Shown: one piece after another, positions 51,093 to 60,388 of the stretch
Position numbering within the stretch: position 1 is the first letter of the stretch
Layout: each line of letters begins with the position of its first letter
DNA from: Maricaulis sp017643475
GTDB taxonomy: Bacteria > Pseudomonadota > Alphaproteobacteria > Caulobacterales > Maricaulaceae
Length of the DNA stretch: 64,000 nt
NCBI RefSeq assembly: GCF_047123815.1
Contig: NZ_CP138920.1
Span: 3,184,950 to 3,248,949, forward strand
Direction: 5' to 3'
Translations under genes and position numbers: made by a program
Notes under the pieces: generated by a model
Seen by the model: the letters and a program-made list of their open reading frames with translations, nothing else
What the model was told of the DNA's origin: nothing
Database searches by the model: none

Positions 51093-51876
51093 TCCGGTCT
51101 TCAAGCGCCGTCTGGTCTCCGCCCTCATTCTCGGTCCTCTGGCAGTTTTCCTGCTCTGGATGGGTGGATTGTTCTTCACCGCTTGGGTGGCGGCTTTTGC
51201 AGCCGCCATGGCGTGGGAATGGATCCAGATGTCCGACGAGGACGCGCCGCCTGTTGCCTATGCAATCGCCTGCGCAACCGCATCTGGCGCGGTTTTGCTG
51301 GCCGGACAGACCAGCATTCAGGAAGCGCTCGTGTGGGGCGCGCTGGGAACGGCTGCATCCGGCGCCGAGCGTTGGCGTCGTGGCTGGTCGATCGAGGTGC
51401 TCGGCATTCTTTATGTCTCGCTGAGCGCTGGTCTTCTGGCGGCTATGCGCGCCGAGGGCGGGCACGGACTTGAGGCCGTGATCCTGTTATTCGCGATCGT
51501 GTGGGCGGCGGATAGTTTCGCTTATCTGGTCGGAACCTGGATTGGTGGCCCCAAGCTTCTGCCCCAGGCCAGTCCGAACAAGACCTGGTCGGGTTTGTTG
51601 GCCGGTGTGACGGCTGGCGGCGCGGCTGGATACGCAGTCGGACTGCTGTTCGGTCTGTCCACCGAGGGGGTGATCCTCTTCTCGGTCCTGGTCGCCTTTG
51701 CCTCTGTTGGCGGGGATCTGGCGATGTCACTGTTCAAAAGATCCTTCGGCGTGAAGGATTCAGGTACACTCATCCCCGGACACGGGGGTGTTCTTGATCG
51801 CGTGGATGCGCTGATGCTGGCCGTCGTGACGGCTGTGATCGCGTCACGTTTCATCGATCTTGGCTGGTCGGCATAA
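51076..51876 (+). CDS. cdsA: Phosphatidate cytidylyltransferase
   Basis: 266 residues from ATG 51076, chosen because GGAGG sits five bases before it inside uppS. About eight membrane segments. The CDS signature KRSFGVKDSGTLIPGHGGVLDRVDA is near the C-terminus (seen as GTLIPGHGGVLDR), with DSFAYLVGTWIGGPKL mid-protein. It makes CDP-diacylglycerol for phospholipids. TAATG stop/start coupling with dxr. Confidence 0.95.
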   Translation: MPERHDPVFKRRLVSALILGPLAVFLLWMGGLFFTAWVAAFAAAMAWEWIQMSDEDAPPVAYAIACATASGAVLLAGQTSIQEALVWGALGTAASGAERWRRGWSIEVLGILYVSLSAGLLAAMRAEGGHGLEAVILLFAIVWAADSFAYLVGTWIGGPKLLPQASPNKTWSGLLAGVTAGGAAGYAVGLLFGLSTEGVILFSVLVAFASVGGDLAMSLFKRSFGVKDSGTLIPGHGGVLDRVDALMLAVVTAVIASRFIDLGWSA

Positions 51877-53060
51877 TGGCAAAGACAAGAAAAATCAGTG
51901 TGCTCGGGGCGACGGGTTCGGTTGGTGCAGCCACGCTGGACCTGATCGAGCGTGCTCCGGCCGGGGCGTTTGAACTCGCCGCGCTGACGGCGCATACCAA
52001 TGTGGACGAGCTTATCCGTCTGGCCCTCAAATTCCGCCCAGAAATGGTAGCACTGGCCGATTCCAGCGGCGAAGCGAAACTGCGGGATGCGCTGGACGGA
52101 CTCGGGATCGCGATTGCCTGCGGTGAAGGCGCTGTTGTTGAAGCCGCACGACGTCCGGCGGACTGGACGATGGCAGCAATCGTGGGGGCAGCGGGTCTGC
52201 GGCCGACGCTGGAAGCTCTGAAACAGGGAAATGCGCTGGCCTTTGCCAACAAGGAGTGCCTGGTCTGTGCCGGCGGGCTTTTCATGCAGGCCGCGACCAA
52301 GGCAGGGACCGAGCTGCTTCCGGTTGATTCCGAACACAACGCCATCTTCCAGGTTTTCGACAATCGGCAGAAAAAGCAGATCGACAAGATCACCCTGACC
52401 GCGTCCGGAGGACCGTTCCGGACCTGGACGTCTCAGCAGATGGACAACGCACGCCGCGCTGATGCGCTGGCGCACCCAACCTGGGAGATGGGCGCGAAGA
52501 TCACGATCGATAGCGCCACCATGATGAACAAGGGACTCGAGATCATCGAGGCATGCTGGCTGTTTGACCTGCCCGAAACCCGCGTCGATGTGGCTGTTCA
52601 TCCGCAGTCCATCGTCCACGGGTTAGTGCATTATGCAGATGGCAGTGTGCTGGCGCAGATGGGATCGCCGGACATGCGGACGCCGATCGCAAACGCATTG
52701 TCCTGGCCGCAACGCATGCAGGCGCCGGTCAAACCCCTGGACCTGTGTGCCATTTCGAGGCTGGATTTCGAGGCGCCGGATCTCGCGCGTTTTCCTGCCA
52801 TGCGTCTGGCGCGCGAGGCGGTCGGGCAGGGTGGGATTTTACCGGCAGTGCTTAATGCTGCCAATGAAATAGCTGTCGACGCCTTCCTGGCCGAACGGAT
52901 CGGTTTCCTGGACATTGCCGGGGCGGTCGAGAATGTGATGGAAGCCGCACTGGGTGATGCGGACATGCCGCAACAGCTGTCGTCATTTGACGATGTTTAT
53001 GCGATCGATCATCGTGCCCGGGAATTGGCACGCGACTTGATTGCTGTTGCCGCAGCATAA
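51876..53060 (+). CDS. dxr: 1-deoxy-D-xylulose 5-phosphate reductoisomerase
   Basis: 394 residues; second step of the MEP isoprenoid pathway, which feeds UppS. NADPH site VLGATGSVGAATLDLIE, NKECLVCAGGLF, the metal-site DSEHNAIFQ, then ASGGPFRTW and HPTWEMGAKITIDSATMMNKGLE (seen as MGAKITIDSATMMNKG). Normal length. Confidence 0.97.
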   Translation: MAKTRKISVLGATGSVGAATLDLIERAPAGAFELAALTAHTNVDELIRLALKFRPEMVALADSSGEAKLRDALDGLGIAIACGEGAVVEAARRPADWTMAAIVGAAGLRPTLEALKQGNALAFANKECLVCAGGLFMQAATKAGTELLPVDSEHNAIFQVFDNRQKKQIDKITLTASGGPFRTWTSQQMDNARRADALAHPTWEMGAKITIDSATMMNKGLEIIEACWLFDLPETRVDVAVHPQSIVHGLVHYADGSVLAQMGSPDMRTPIANALSWPQRMQAPVKPLDLCAISRLDFEAPDLARFPAMRLAREAVGQGGILPAVLNAANEIAVDAFLAERIGFLDIAGAVENVMEAALGDADMPQQLSSFDDVYAIDHRARELARDLIAVAAA

Positions 53061-53078
53061 CAGAATACGGATCGTTTC

Positions 53079-54272
53079 ATGAGTGCCATTGCGGGTCTCC
53101 TGCTAGGAACATTCTCCTTTATCTTCCTGATTTCCCTGGTCGTGGTTATCCACGAGCTCGGCCATTACTGGGCGGGGCGGATGTGTGGGGTTCACGCCGA
53201 GGCCTTTTCCATGGGATTTGGCCCGACACTCTGGTCACGCCGGGACAAGAACGGCACTGTCTGGCGCATCGCGGCTTTCCCGCTGGGTGGATATGTGAAG
53301 TTTCTCGGCGATGCCGGTGCTGCGAGCGAGCCCGATGCCGACAAGCTGGCAGAATTGCGCGAACGCATGGGGCCTGCCGCCGACCAGTGTTACCACTTCA
53401 AGCCGATCTGGGCGCGCAGTTTCATTACCGCCGCTGGCCCGATCGCGAACTTCATTCTCGCGATCGTCATTTTTGCCGTGCTGGCATTGAGTATTGGCGG
53501 CCCTCAATATCAGCCGGCTGTGGTTGGCTCGGTTGCGGAGGGATCTGCCGCTGAAGAGGCTGGATTCCTTGAAGGGGATGAAATTCTTGCGATTAATGGC
53601 AGTGATATCCACAGTTTTCAGGAAATCATTACGGAAGTGATCTGGCGCCCGGGGCAGGAGATCACTTTTGACGTTTCCAGGGGCGAACAGCAGGTCACCC
53701 TGTTCGCAACGCCTCGCGCAACCGAGGTCGAGGACGAGTTTGGCGGAACACGCACATTCGGCCAGCTTGGCATTGGTAATGTCCCACAGCTGATCCGGCG
53801 TGATGAGTACGCGATCTCACCGGGTGGTATCGTCTCGGCGATCGGGCATGGTGCGGATCGCACCTGGGATGCCGTCTCGATGACCGGCCGCTATGTCGGA
53901 CACATAGTAACCGGTCGCGCATCGACAGATCTGCTGAACGGTCCTCTGGGAATCGCGGAAGCGGCAGGGCAGACCGCTCAGCGTAGCGTCGAGGCCGGAC
54001 GGACTCCGCTGGAAAGCACGTTATTGCTGTTTATTAACCTCATTCAGCTGGCCGGGTATCTGTCCGTCGGACTGGGATTGGTGAACTTATTGCCGATACC
54101 GATCCTCGACGGCGGGCATCTTGTGTATTACGCATATGAGGCAGTGGCGCGTCGTCCGCTGAGCATGAAGGCACAGGCCATCGGTTTTCGATTGGGGCTT
54201 GTCTTTGTGCTCATGATGATGCTTTTAGCCACCTGGAACGATATTAACTACAAGCTCAGTCAATTCTTCTGA
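53079..54272 (+). CDS. rseP: Site-2 metalloprotease RseP
   Basis: 397 residues; intramembrane protease. Zinc motif VVIHELGHYWAGR (His25, Glu26, His29) in the first helix and the third ligand Asp344 in NLLPIPILDGGHL. One PDZ domain is at about 145-225 (VVGSVAEGSAAEEAGFLEGDEILAING). It cleaves anti-sigma factors or remnant signal peptides. Immediately precedes bamA, the common order. Confidence 0.96.
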   Translation: MSAIAGLLLGTFSFIFLISLVVVIHELGHYWAGRMCGVHAEAFSMGFGPTLWSRRDKNGTVWRIAAFPLGGYVKFLGDAGAASEPDADKLAELRERMGPAADQCYHFKPIWARSFITAAGPIANFILAIVIFAVLALSIGGPQYQPAVVGSVAEGSAAEEAGFLEGDEILAINGSDIHSFQEIITEVIWRPGQEITFDVSRGEQQVTLFATPRATEVEDEFGGTRTFGQLGIGNVPQLIRRDEYAISPGGIVSAIGHGADRTWDAVSMTGRYVGHIVTGRASTDLLNGPLGIAEAAGQTAQRSVEAGRTPLESTLLLFINLIQLAGYLSVGLGLVNLLPIPILDGGHLVYYAYEAVARRPLSMKAQAIGFRLGLVFVLMMMLLATWNDINYKLSQFF

Positions 54273-54298
54273 TTGAGCGGAGAGAACGGCGATCTTCC

Positions 54299-56659
54299 AT
54301 GGCGAGTGTTTTGCGTGTGCTCTTTGCAGCCCTGATGACCTTTAGCCTCGGCGCAGTTGCGTCGGCGCAGGCTCAACCGGCACAAGGGGAGGCGGCGGCT
54401 GTCCAAGCACCCGCTCGCCCAGTTGTCCGGCAGATCCTGGTAGAAGGCAATCAGCGCGTCGAAGCTGACACGGTTTTGTCCTATCTGCTGATTCAGCCGG
54501 GCCAGTATGCGGATCCGCGCTCGATCAACCTCTCCATCCAGACGCTGTTTGCGACGGGCCTCTTCTCTGATGTTCAGATCGAAGATGGCGGCGAGATCGT
54601 TACCATTCGTGTCCAGGAAAACCCGATCATCAACCGCGTGGTGCTGGAAGGTAACCGCGCCATGGATGACGACAAAATCACGGACGAAATCCAGGCTCAG
54701 CCCCGCGCGATTTTCACACGCGCACGGGTCCAGAGTGATGTCCAGCGTATCATCGAGGTCTATCGCCGCTCTGGTCGCTTTGCGGCGTCCGTGACACCCC
54801 AGATTATCGAGCTGCCGCAGAACCGTGTGGATCTGATCTTCGAGATCTCTGAGGGGCCGGTTACCGGCGTTCGCCGCATCAATTTCATCGGCAATGAGAG
54901 TTTCTCGGATCGTCGTCTTCGTCGTGAACTGGTGACAGAGGAATCGCGTTGGTGGCGGTTCTTCAGCTCCAATGACAATTACGACCCGGATCGCCTGGAA
55001 TATGACCGCGAACTGCTGCGCCAATTCTATCAGAATCAGGGTTATGCGAATTTCCGTGTGCTCAGCGCCGTTGCCGAACTGACGCCGGATCAGGAGAGCT
55101 TCTACATCACGATCACGATCGATGAGGGCGAAGTATACAGTTTCGGCGAGGTCACAGTGACCAGCGCTATCGAGGACCTGAACGAGGAATATCTCGAGGC
55201 AATCGTACCCACCCGCGAGGGGGCGACCTATCAAGGCCAGCTCATTGAAGATGCAATCGACACGGTGACATTCGCTGCGGGTGCGTCTGGCTATGCCTTC
55301 GTCAACGTGCGTCCGATCACGCGTCGCAACCGCGAAACGCGGACTGTTGATGTGGAATATGTCATCGACGAGGGCCCGCGGGTCTATATCGAGCGCATCG
55401 ACATCGTGAACAACACGCGGACGCTCGACCGGGTGATCCGTCGCGAGCTGAACATTGTCGAGGGTGATGCCTTCAACCGCGTCCTGATCGATCGTTCCCG
55501 CAATAATATCCGTCGTCTTGGTTTCTTTGAGGAAGTCGAAATCACGGAAACGCCGGGCTCGACACCGGACCGTGCGCGCCTGCAGGTCGATGTGTCGGAA
55601 CAGCCGACCGGCGAACTGGCCTTCGGTGCCGGTTTCTCATCCACCGATGCTTTCCTGGTAGACCTCTCAATCTCGGAGCGAAATCTGCGCGGTCGGGGCC
55701 AGTTCCTTCGCTTGCGGATTTCGGCGAGCTCGCGCCGCGAGACGATCGATATTCGCTTCACAGAACCGCGATTCATGGATCGCAATCTGGCCGCTGGTTT
55801 TGACCTCTTCCGCGTGAACTCAGATTTCCTCAGCGAAGCCTCGTTCCAGACGGAATCGACAGGTGGCAGTATTCGTCTTGGCTTCCCAGTCACGCGGCAG
55901 ACCAATCTGCAACTGCGCTATACCCTGCGAAACGATAATGTCATTGTCTTCAGCAGCGCGTCACAGGCGCTGCGAAACCAGGCCGGATCGCGTACAACCT
56001 CTGTTGTGGGCTACACTTTCCAGTGGTCGCGCCTGAATGATCCGGTCGAACCGAGTGACGGTTTCCGTTTCGTTTTGAACCAGGACCTCGCCGGATTTGG
56101 CGGCGATGTGCGCTATCTGCGCACCGAGATCCAGTCGGCTTACTATCACGAGATCTTCCGCGGCTGGGTTGCGAGCTTCACGGGTAATGCCGGTTTCGCA
56201 GTCGGCTGGGGCGGTGATGGTATCCGCATCAACGACCGTTTCTTCAAGGGTGGCAACTCTTTCCGCGGGTTTGACGTCGGTGGTCTCGGTCCGCGCACAG
56301 TGCAGCGTGATACGTCGACAGGCGAGCTGGTCCGGGGCGACTCTCTGGGTGGCAGGCTTTATGCAATTGGTGCCGTTGAGCTGACGCTGCCAAGTTTCCT
56401 GCCAGAGCAATACGGTATCCGGGGCGCGTTGTTCACTGAATTCGGTACGCTGGGCATGCTCGACTCCGCGGACCAGATAGACGAGGGTACGTCAACGATC
56501 TTCACAGTCGATGATTTGGCGCTGCGGGCGTCAGCCGGTCTGAGTGTCTTCTGGGACTCTCCGTTCGGCCCGGTCCGTTTCGACTTTGCAGAGGCATTTA
56601 TGGCGGAAGAATACGACCGTACGGAGTTCTTCCGCTTCAGTACAAGAACAGGGTTCTAG
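54299..56659 (+). CDS. bamA: Outer membrane protein assembly factor BamA
   Basis: 786 residues. Signal peptide (MASVLRVLFAALMTFSLGAVASAQA), five POTRA domains up to about residue 430 (VEGNQRVEADTVLSY starts the first; VEGDAFNRVLIDRSRNNIRRLGFF near the last) and a C-terminal 16-strand barrel ending in FSTRTGF. The RGF loop motif is present (SFRGFDVGGLGPR). It inserts beta-barrel proteins into the outer membrane. Confidence 0.97.
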   Translation: MASVLRVLFAALMTFSLGAVASAQAQPAQGEAAAVQAPARPVVRQILVEGNQRVEADTVLSYLLIQPGQYADPRSINLSIQTLFATGLFSDVQIEDGGEIVTIRVQENPIINRVVLEGNRAMDDDKITDEIQAQPRAIFTRARVQSDVQRIIEVYRRSGRFAASVTPQIIELPQNRVDLIFEISEGPVTGVRRINFIGNESFSDRRLRRELVTEESRWWRFFSSNDNYDPDRLEYDRELLRQFYQNQGYANFRVLSAVAELTPDQESFYITITIDEGEVYSFGEVTVTSAIEDLNEEYLEAIVPTREGATYQGQLIEDAIDTVTFAAGASGYAFVNVRPITRRNRETRTVDVEYVIDEGPRVYIERIDIVNNTRTLDRVIRRELNIVEGDAFNRVLIDRSRNNIRRLGFFEEVEITETPGSTPDRARLQVDVSEQPTGELAFGAGFSSTDAFLVDLSISERNLRGRGQFLRLRISASSRRETIDIRFTEPRFMDRNLAAGFDLFRVNSDFLSEASFQTESTGGSIRLGFPVTRQTNLQLRYTLRNDNVIVFSSASQALRNQAGSRTTSVVGYTFQWSRLNDPVEPSDGFRFVLNQDLAGFGGDVRYLRTEIQSAYYHEIFRGWVASFTGNAGFAVGWGGDGIRINDRFFKGGNSFRGFDVGGLGPRTVQRDTSTGELVRGDSLGGRLYAIGAVELTLPSFLPEQYGIRGALFTEFGTLGMLDSADQIDEGTSTIFTVDDLALRASAGLSVFWDSPFGPVRFDFAEAFMAEEYDRTEFFRFSTRTGF

Positions 56660-56662
56660 GTT

Positions 56663-57253
56663 ATGAAATTCATTCAATCACTTCTGCTGCTGCCAGTTGC
56701 TGTGTTGAGCCTCGCGGCTCCGGCGCTGGCGCAAACGAACATCGCGGTGATGAGCGAAGAACGTGTACTGCGGGAAAGCGCAGTGGGTATTCACATCCAG
56801 ACACGTCTGGCGGCTATAGCACAGGAAGTTGACGCGGAACTCCAGGCCATGGGCCAGCCCCTGGCTCAAGAGCGTGAAGCGCTCAATGCTGAAACCGCAG
56901 CCATGACGATGGCAGCAATCCAGGCGCGTCCGGATCTCGTCCAGCGTATCGAAACCCTGAACCAGCAGGCTCAGGCTTTCGAGGTTCAGCGCCAGATTCG
57001 TCAGCGTGAGCTTGTTGCCACCGAGCAGTCTGCAATGCGCCCGGTTTATGAGAGCCTTGGTCCTATCCTGGAAGAAGTTGTCGCTGCACGCGGCATCGAC
57101 ATTCTGGTCGATCGTTCCAACCTGGTTTTCGCCAGCCCGGAAGTTGATATCTCCGAAGAGGTTATCAATATCCTGAATACGCGCCTGCCGACGGTTTCTG
57201 TAAACCGCGTGCGCCTGCCGCAGGATGGCGGTCAGGCTGAGGCCGCTCAATAA
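56663..57253 (+). CDS. skp: OmpH/Skp-family periplasmic chaperone
   Basis: 196 residues. Signal peptide MKFIQSLLLLPVAVLSLAAPALAQ, then a short head domain and a long coiled-coil pair (QEVDAELQAMGQPLAQEREALNAE; FEVQRQIRQRELVATEQSAM) and a return to the head (GIDILVDRSNLVFASPEVDIS). It carries unfolded outer-membrane proteins to the Bam complex. Lies 3 bp after bamA. Confidence 0.93.
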   Translation: MKFIQSLLLLPVAVLSLAAPALAQTNIAVMSEERVLRESAVGIHIQTRLAAIAQEVDAELQAMGQPLAQEREALNAETAAMTMAAIQARPDLVQRIETLNQQAQAFEVQRQIRQRELVATEQSAMRPVYESLGPILEEVVAARGIDILVDRSNLVFASPEVDISEEVINILNTRLPTVSVNRVRLPQDGGQAEAAQ

Positions 57254-57267
57254 GACTGGATGTGAAC

Positions 57268-58287
57268 GTGGCTGACCCGAGATTTTTTGATCGGCTCGGT
57301 CCTGTCGCAGTATCAAAGATCGCCGCGCTTTCGGGTGCGGCGATTTCTGATTCTTCGGGAGGCGAAGTCGAGGATGTTGCTGATCTGGCGGATGTGAGAC
57401 CCGGTGCCATCAGCTATCTGGAATCTGACAAGTTCTTCGGCCTTCTGGACGGCAAGTCCATGCGGGGCATAGTCCTCCTGGTCACCGCAGCATTCGCCGG
57501 TGATGAGCGTCTGGCCGGAGCAACACTCCTGGTCCATGATAATCCGAGGGCGGCATTCGCTCTTGTCGCCAATCATCTCTACACGCTCAGGGAAGCCGGG
57601 TTTGGTGATGCGGACACGTCGTCCGCCCGGGTGGACGCGAGTGCTCGCATCGCGGCGACCGCAGTAATCGGTGAGGGCGCCGTAATCGGCGCAAATGTCA
57701 CGATCGGCCCAGGCGCGCACATCGGTCCCGGTGTGACGATCGGGACAGGGTCGCGGGTTGGAGCCAATGCCTCGGTCATCTGTGCGGATATCGGCGAAAA
57801 CTGCAACATTCTGGCAGGAGCTGTGATTGGCGAAGCCGGCTTTGGCGTTGCAATGTCCAAGTCCGGCTCGATTGACGTGCCGCATCTGGGTCAAGTGACC
57901 CTGGGGAATAATGTGACTATCGGAGCCAATTCCTGCGTGGATCGGGCGGTGTTCGGTTCGACCAGGCTCGCCGACGGCGTCAAGATCGATAATCTCTGCC
58001 ACATCGCTCATAATGTGTCGGTGGGAGAGAATACGTTGATGGCAGCGTTTGCAGGCGTTTCCGGAAGCACGACGATCGGCCAGCGGGTCATGTTCGGAGG
58101 CCGTGTCGGTGTCGCGGATCATGTCGATATTGTCGATGACGTCATTGTTGGTGGTGGCGCGGCGGTCATGAAGAGCCTTCCAAAGGCAGGGGCGTATTCG
58201 GGTATGCCGGCCCAACCCCTTCGAGATTACATGCGCGAGGTTGCCGAGATCCGGCGCCTTGTTCGTTCCAAGAACAAAAAGACTTAG
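57268..58287 (+). CDS. lpxD: UDP-3-O-acylglucosamine N-acyltransferase
   Basis: 339 residues from GTG 57268, which is better spaced from the GGA upstream than the in-frame GTG at 57262. Third step of lipid A synthesis. N-terminal uridine-binding domain (ARPGAISYL-like DVRPGAISYLE), left-handed beta helix with hexapeptide repeats (IGPGAHIGPGVTIGTGSRVG) and the catalytic-type His in LCHIAHNVSVGENT. Confidence 0.95.
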   Translation: MADPRFFDRLGPVAVSKIAALSGAAISDSSGGEVEDVADLADVRPGAISYLESDKFFGLLDGKSMRGIVLLVTAAFAGDERLAGATLLVHDNPRAAFALVANHLYTLREAGFGDADTSSARVDASARIAATAVIGEGAVIGANVTIGPGAHIGPGVTIGTGSRVGANASVICADIGENCNILAGAVIGEAGFGVAMSKSGSIDVPHLGQVTLGNNVTIGANSCVDRAVFGSTRLADGVKIDNLCHIAHNVSVGENTLMAAFAGVSGSTTIGQRVMFGGRVGVADHVDIVDDVIVGGGAAVMKSLPKAGAYSGMPAQPLRDYMREVAEIRRLVRSKNKKT

Positions 58288-58295
58288 GATCCACC

Positions 58296-58742
58296 ATGAG
58301 TGACCGAATTGAGAGCGCTGAAATCCAGACTCTGCTGCCGCATCGCTATCCGTTTCTGCTAATCGATGCAGCCGAGGACTATGTCGAAGGTGAGAGCATT
58401 ACAGGCATCAAGGGAGTGACGTTTAACGAGCCCTTTTTCCCTGGCCACTTCCCCGGCAATCCGGTGATGCCCGGCGTCTTGATGATCGAGGCCATGGCGC
58501 AGGCAGGCGCGGTTCTCATGTACAAGACGCTCAAAGCCTCTCCTGCGGATGCCACGGTCTTCTTCATGGGTGCTGACAAGGTGAAGTTCAGGGCTCCCGT
58601 GCGCCCGGGAATGATGTTGCGCATGCCGGTTAAGGTGAATGTTGCACGCCATGGCGTGTTCAAGTTTTCCGGCGAAGTCTACGCTGATGGTGTCAAAGCC
58701 GTTCAGGCAGAGTTTGCAGCCAAGGCGATGCCCCACTCATGA
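58296..58742 (+). CDS. fabZ: 3-hydroxyacyl-ACP dehydratase FabZ
   Basis: 148 residues; hot-dog fold dehydratase of fatty acid synthesis. HRYPFLLID at 16-24 and FFPGHFPGNPVMPGVLMIEAMAQ with catalytic His51 and Glu65 (seen as GHFPGNPVMPGVLMIEAMAQ). Overlaps lpxA by 4 bp. Confidence 0.97.
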   Translation: MSDRIESAEIQTLLPHRYPFLLIDAAEDYVEGESITGIKGVTFNEPFFPGHFPGNPVMPGVLMIEAMAQAGAVLMYKTLKASPADATVFFMGADKVKFRAPVRPGMMLRMPVKVNVARHGVFKFSGEVYADGVKAVQAEFAAKAMPHS

Positions 58743-59533
58743 GTGCCAAGATCCATCCGTCTGCGGTCGTTGATCCGGCTGCTGAACTCGGCCAGGACGT
58801 CGAGATCGGTCCCTTCTGTGTAATTGGTCCTAAAGTCGTTCTGAAAGACCGCGTGCGTGTCATTTCAAACGCGACGGTAGCCGGGTTGACCGAGGTTGGG
58901 CATGACTGTGTCCTTTATCCCGGCGTGCACCTGGGCCACCCTCCGCAGGATTTCAAGTATCAGGGCGAAGATACGACGCTGACTATCGGTGATCGCAATG
59001 TAATGCGCGAGAATGTCACCATGCACCCCGGCACAAGTGTCGGCGGCGGGGCCACGCGCATTGGCCATGATGGATACTTTATGGTCGGCGCACATGTGTC
59101 TCACGACAGCCAGGTGGGCGATCGTGTGGTTTTCGCCAATGGCGCGGCCATTGGCGGCTGCAGTCACATCGAGGACCACGTCATCCTTGGCGGTTATGCA
59201 GGAATACATCAATTCAGCCGCATCGGGCGTCACGCCTTCATCGGGGCGATGGCCATGGTCACCGCGGATGTGATTCCCTATGGTTCGGTCATCGGCAATC
59301 ATGCGCATCTTGCGGGACTGAATGTTGTCGGTCTGAAACGCAGAGGCATGCCGCGGGAAACCCTGCGCGAGTTGCGGACAGCCTATCGACTGCTCTTCGC
59401 GGAGGAGGGTACGTTTCAGGAACGACTGGACGATGTGGCCCGGGACTACTCTGAGAATGCTCCGGTGATGGAAATTATCAACTTCATTCGTGCGGCGGAT
59501 GCCAAACGCTCGCTTTGCATGCCCAATGGCTGA
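58739..59533 (+). CDS. lpxA: UDP-N-acetylglucosamine O-acyltransferase
   Basis: 264 residues; first step of lipid A synthesis. Beta-helix repeats begin at IHPSAVVDPAAELGQDVEIGPF; HLGHPPQDFKYQGEDT and the catalytic His region AHVSHDSQVGD are present, as is the C-terminal helical domain (MPRETLRELRTAYRLLF). It overlaps lpxI by 8 bp. Confidence 0.97.
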   Translation: MSAKIHPSAVVDPAAELGQDVEIGPFCVIGPKVVLKDRVRVISNATVAGLTEVGHDCVLYPGVHLGHPPQDFKYQGEDTTLTIGDRNVMRENVTMHPGTSVGGGATRIGHDGYFMVGAHVSHDSQVGDRVVFANGAAIGGCSHIEDHVILGGYAGIHQFSRIGRHAFIGAMAMVTADVIPYGSVIGNHAHLAGLNVVGLKRRGMPRETLRELRTAYRLLFAEEGTFQERLDDVARDYSENAPVMEIINFIRAADAKRSLCMPNG

Positions 59534-60388
59534 GTCTCCGGCAATATCTGGCAGATGGTCACGCCTTGGTATCCTGGCGGGGGGGGGGACCTTCCCAGAC
59601 TCATTGCCGAGGCCGAAGCTGAACGATCCCCGCTGGTTGTCGAACTCACCGGATTTGTGGACCGCGAATTTCCCGAGTTCGAGACCGCGCAGTTTTCAGT
59701 CGGGCAGATCGGTGCGATCTGCAAGGCCCTGAAAGCCGGCGGCTGTGACGCCGTCTGTTTTGCTGGTTACATTCAGCGCCCTGACATCAAAACACTCAAA
59801 CTGGATGCGCGTGGCATGATCATGGTGCCCAAGGCGCTGGCCGCTGGACGGAAGGGTGATGATGCGCTGTTGCGGGTGGTCGTCGGCGAGTTTGAAACAC
59901 AGGGTTTCAAGGTTGTTGGCGCGAACGAGGTGCTCGAGAGCCTGACACCGGATGCCGCAGCCGGCTTCAATTCCCAATCAGTACCCGAACACCAGCATGA
60001 TGTCGTAAAGGCCTGTGCTGTCGCGCGCGAAATCGGCCGTCTGGATATCGGTCAGGGCGCTGTGGTCGCCGATGGGCTGGTTCTAGCCGTGGAAGCCCAG
60101 GAAGGCACAAACCAAATGCTGGAACGGGTCGCCGGCCTTCGGGCTGAGGTCCGTGGAACACCGCAGGCGCGACGCGGCGTGCTCGCCAAAATGCCCAAAC
60201 CGATCCAGGAGCGTCGAATCGATCTGCCGACAATGGGTGTGGAGACCATCGAGCGTGCGTCTGCGGCAGGCCTTGCCGGTATCGCCCTGCAGGAGGGTGC
60301 GGCCCTCATCGTCAATCGAGATGCCGTTGAGGCCGCCCTTCGCGAACATGACATGTTCCTGGCGATCGTGGAGCCGGAGGATGAGTGA
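59526..60388 (+). pseudogene. lpxI: UDP-2,3-diacylglucosamine pyrophosphatase LpxI, one frameshift at a G10 run
   Basis: LpxI hydrolyses UDP-diacyl-GlcN to lipid X, the fourth step of lipid A synthesis, replacing LpxH in most alphaproteobacteria. The start frame (ATG 59526) gives RLGILAGGG and then goes wrong; the rest, from DLPRLIAEAEAERSPLVVELTGF on, is in the next frame to 60388. Adding one G to the ten-G run at 59579-59588 gives RLGILAGGGDLPRLIAEAE and a normal 287-residue protein. The 3' part has the family segments AGFNSQSVPEHQ-like end of the N-domain, GLVLAVEAQEGTNQML, GVLAKMPKPIQ and DLPTMGVETIE. Since the step is essential when LPS is made, sequence error is the likeliest cause. Confidence 0.9.
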
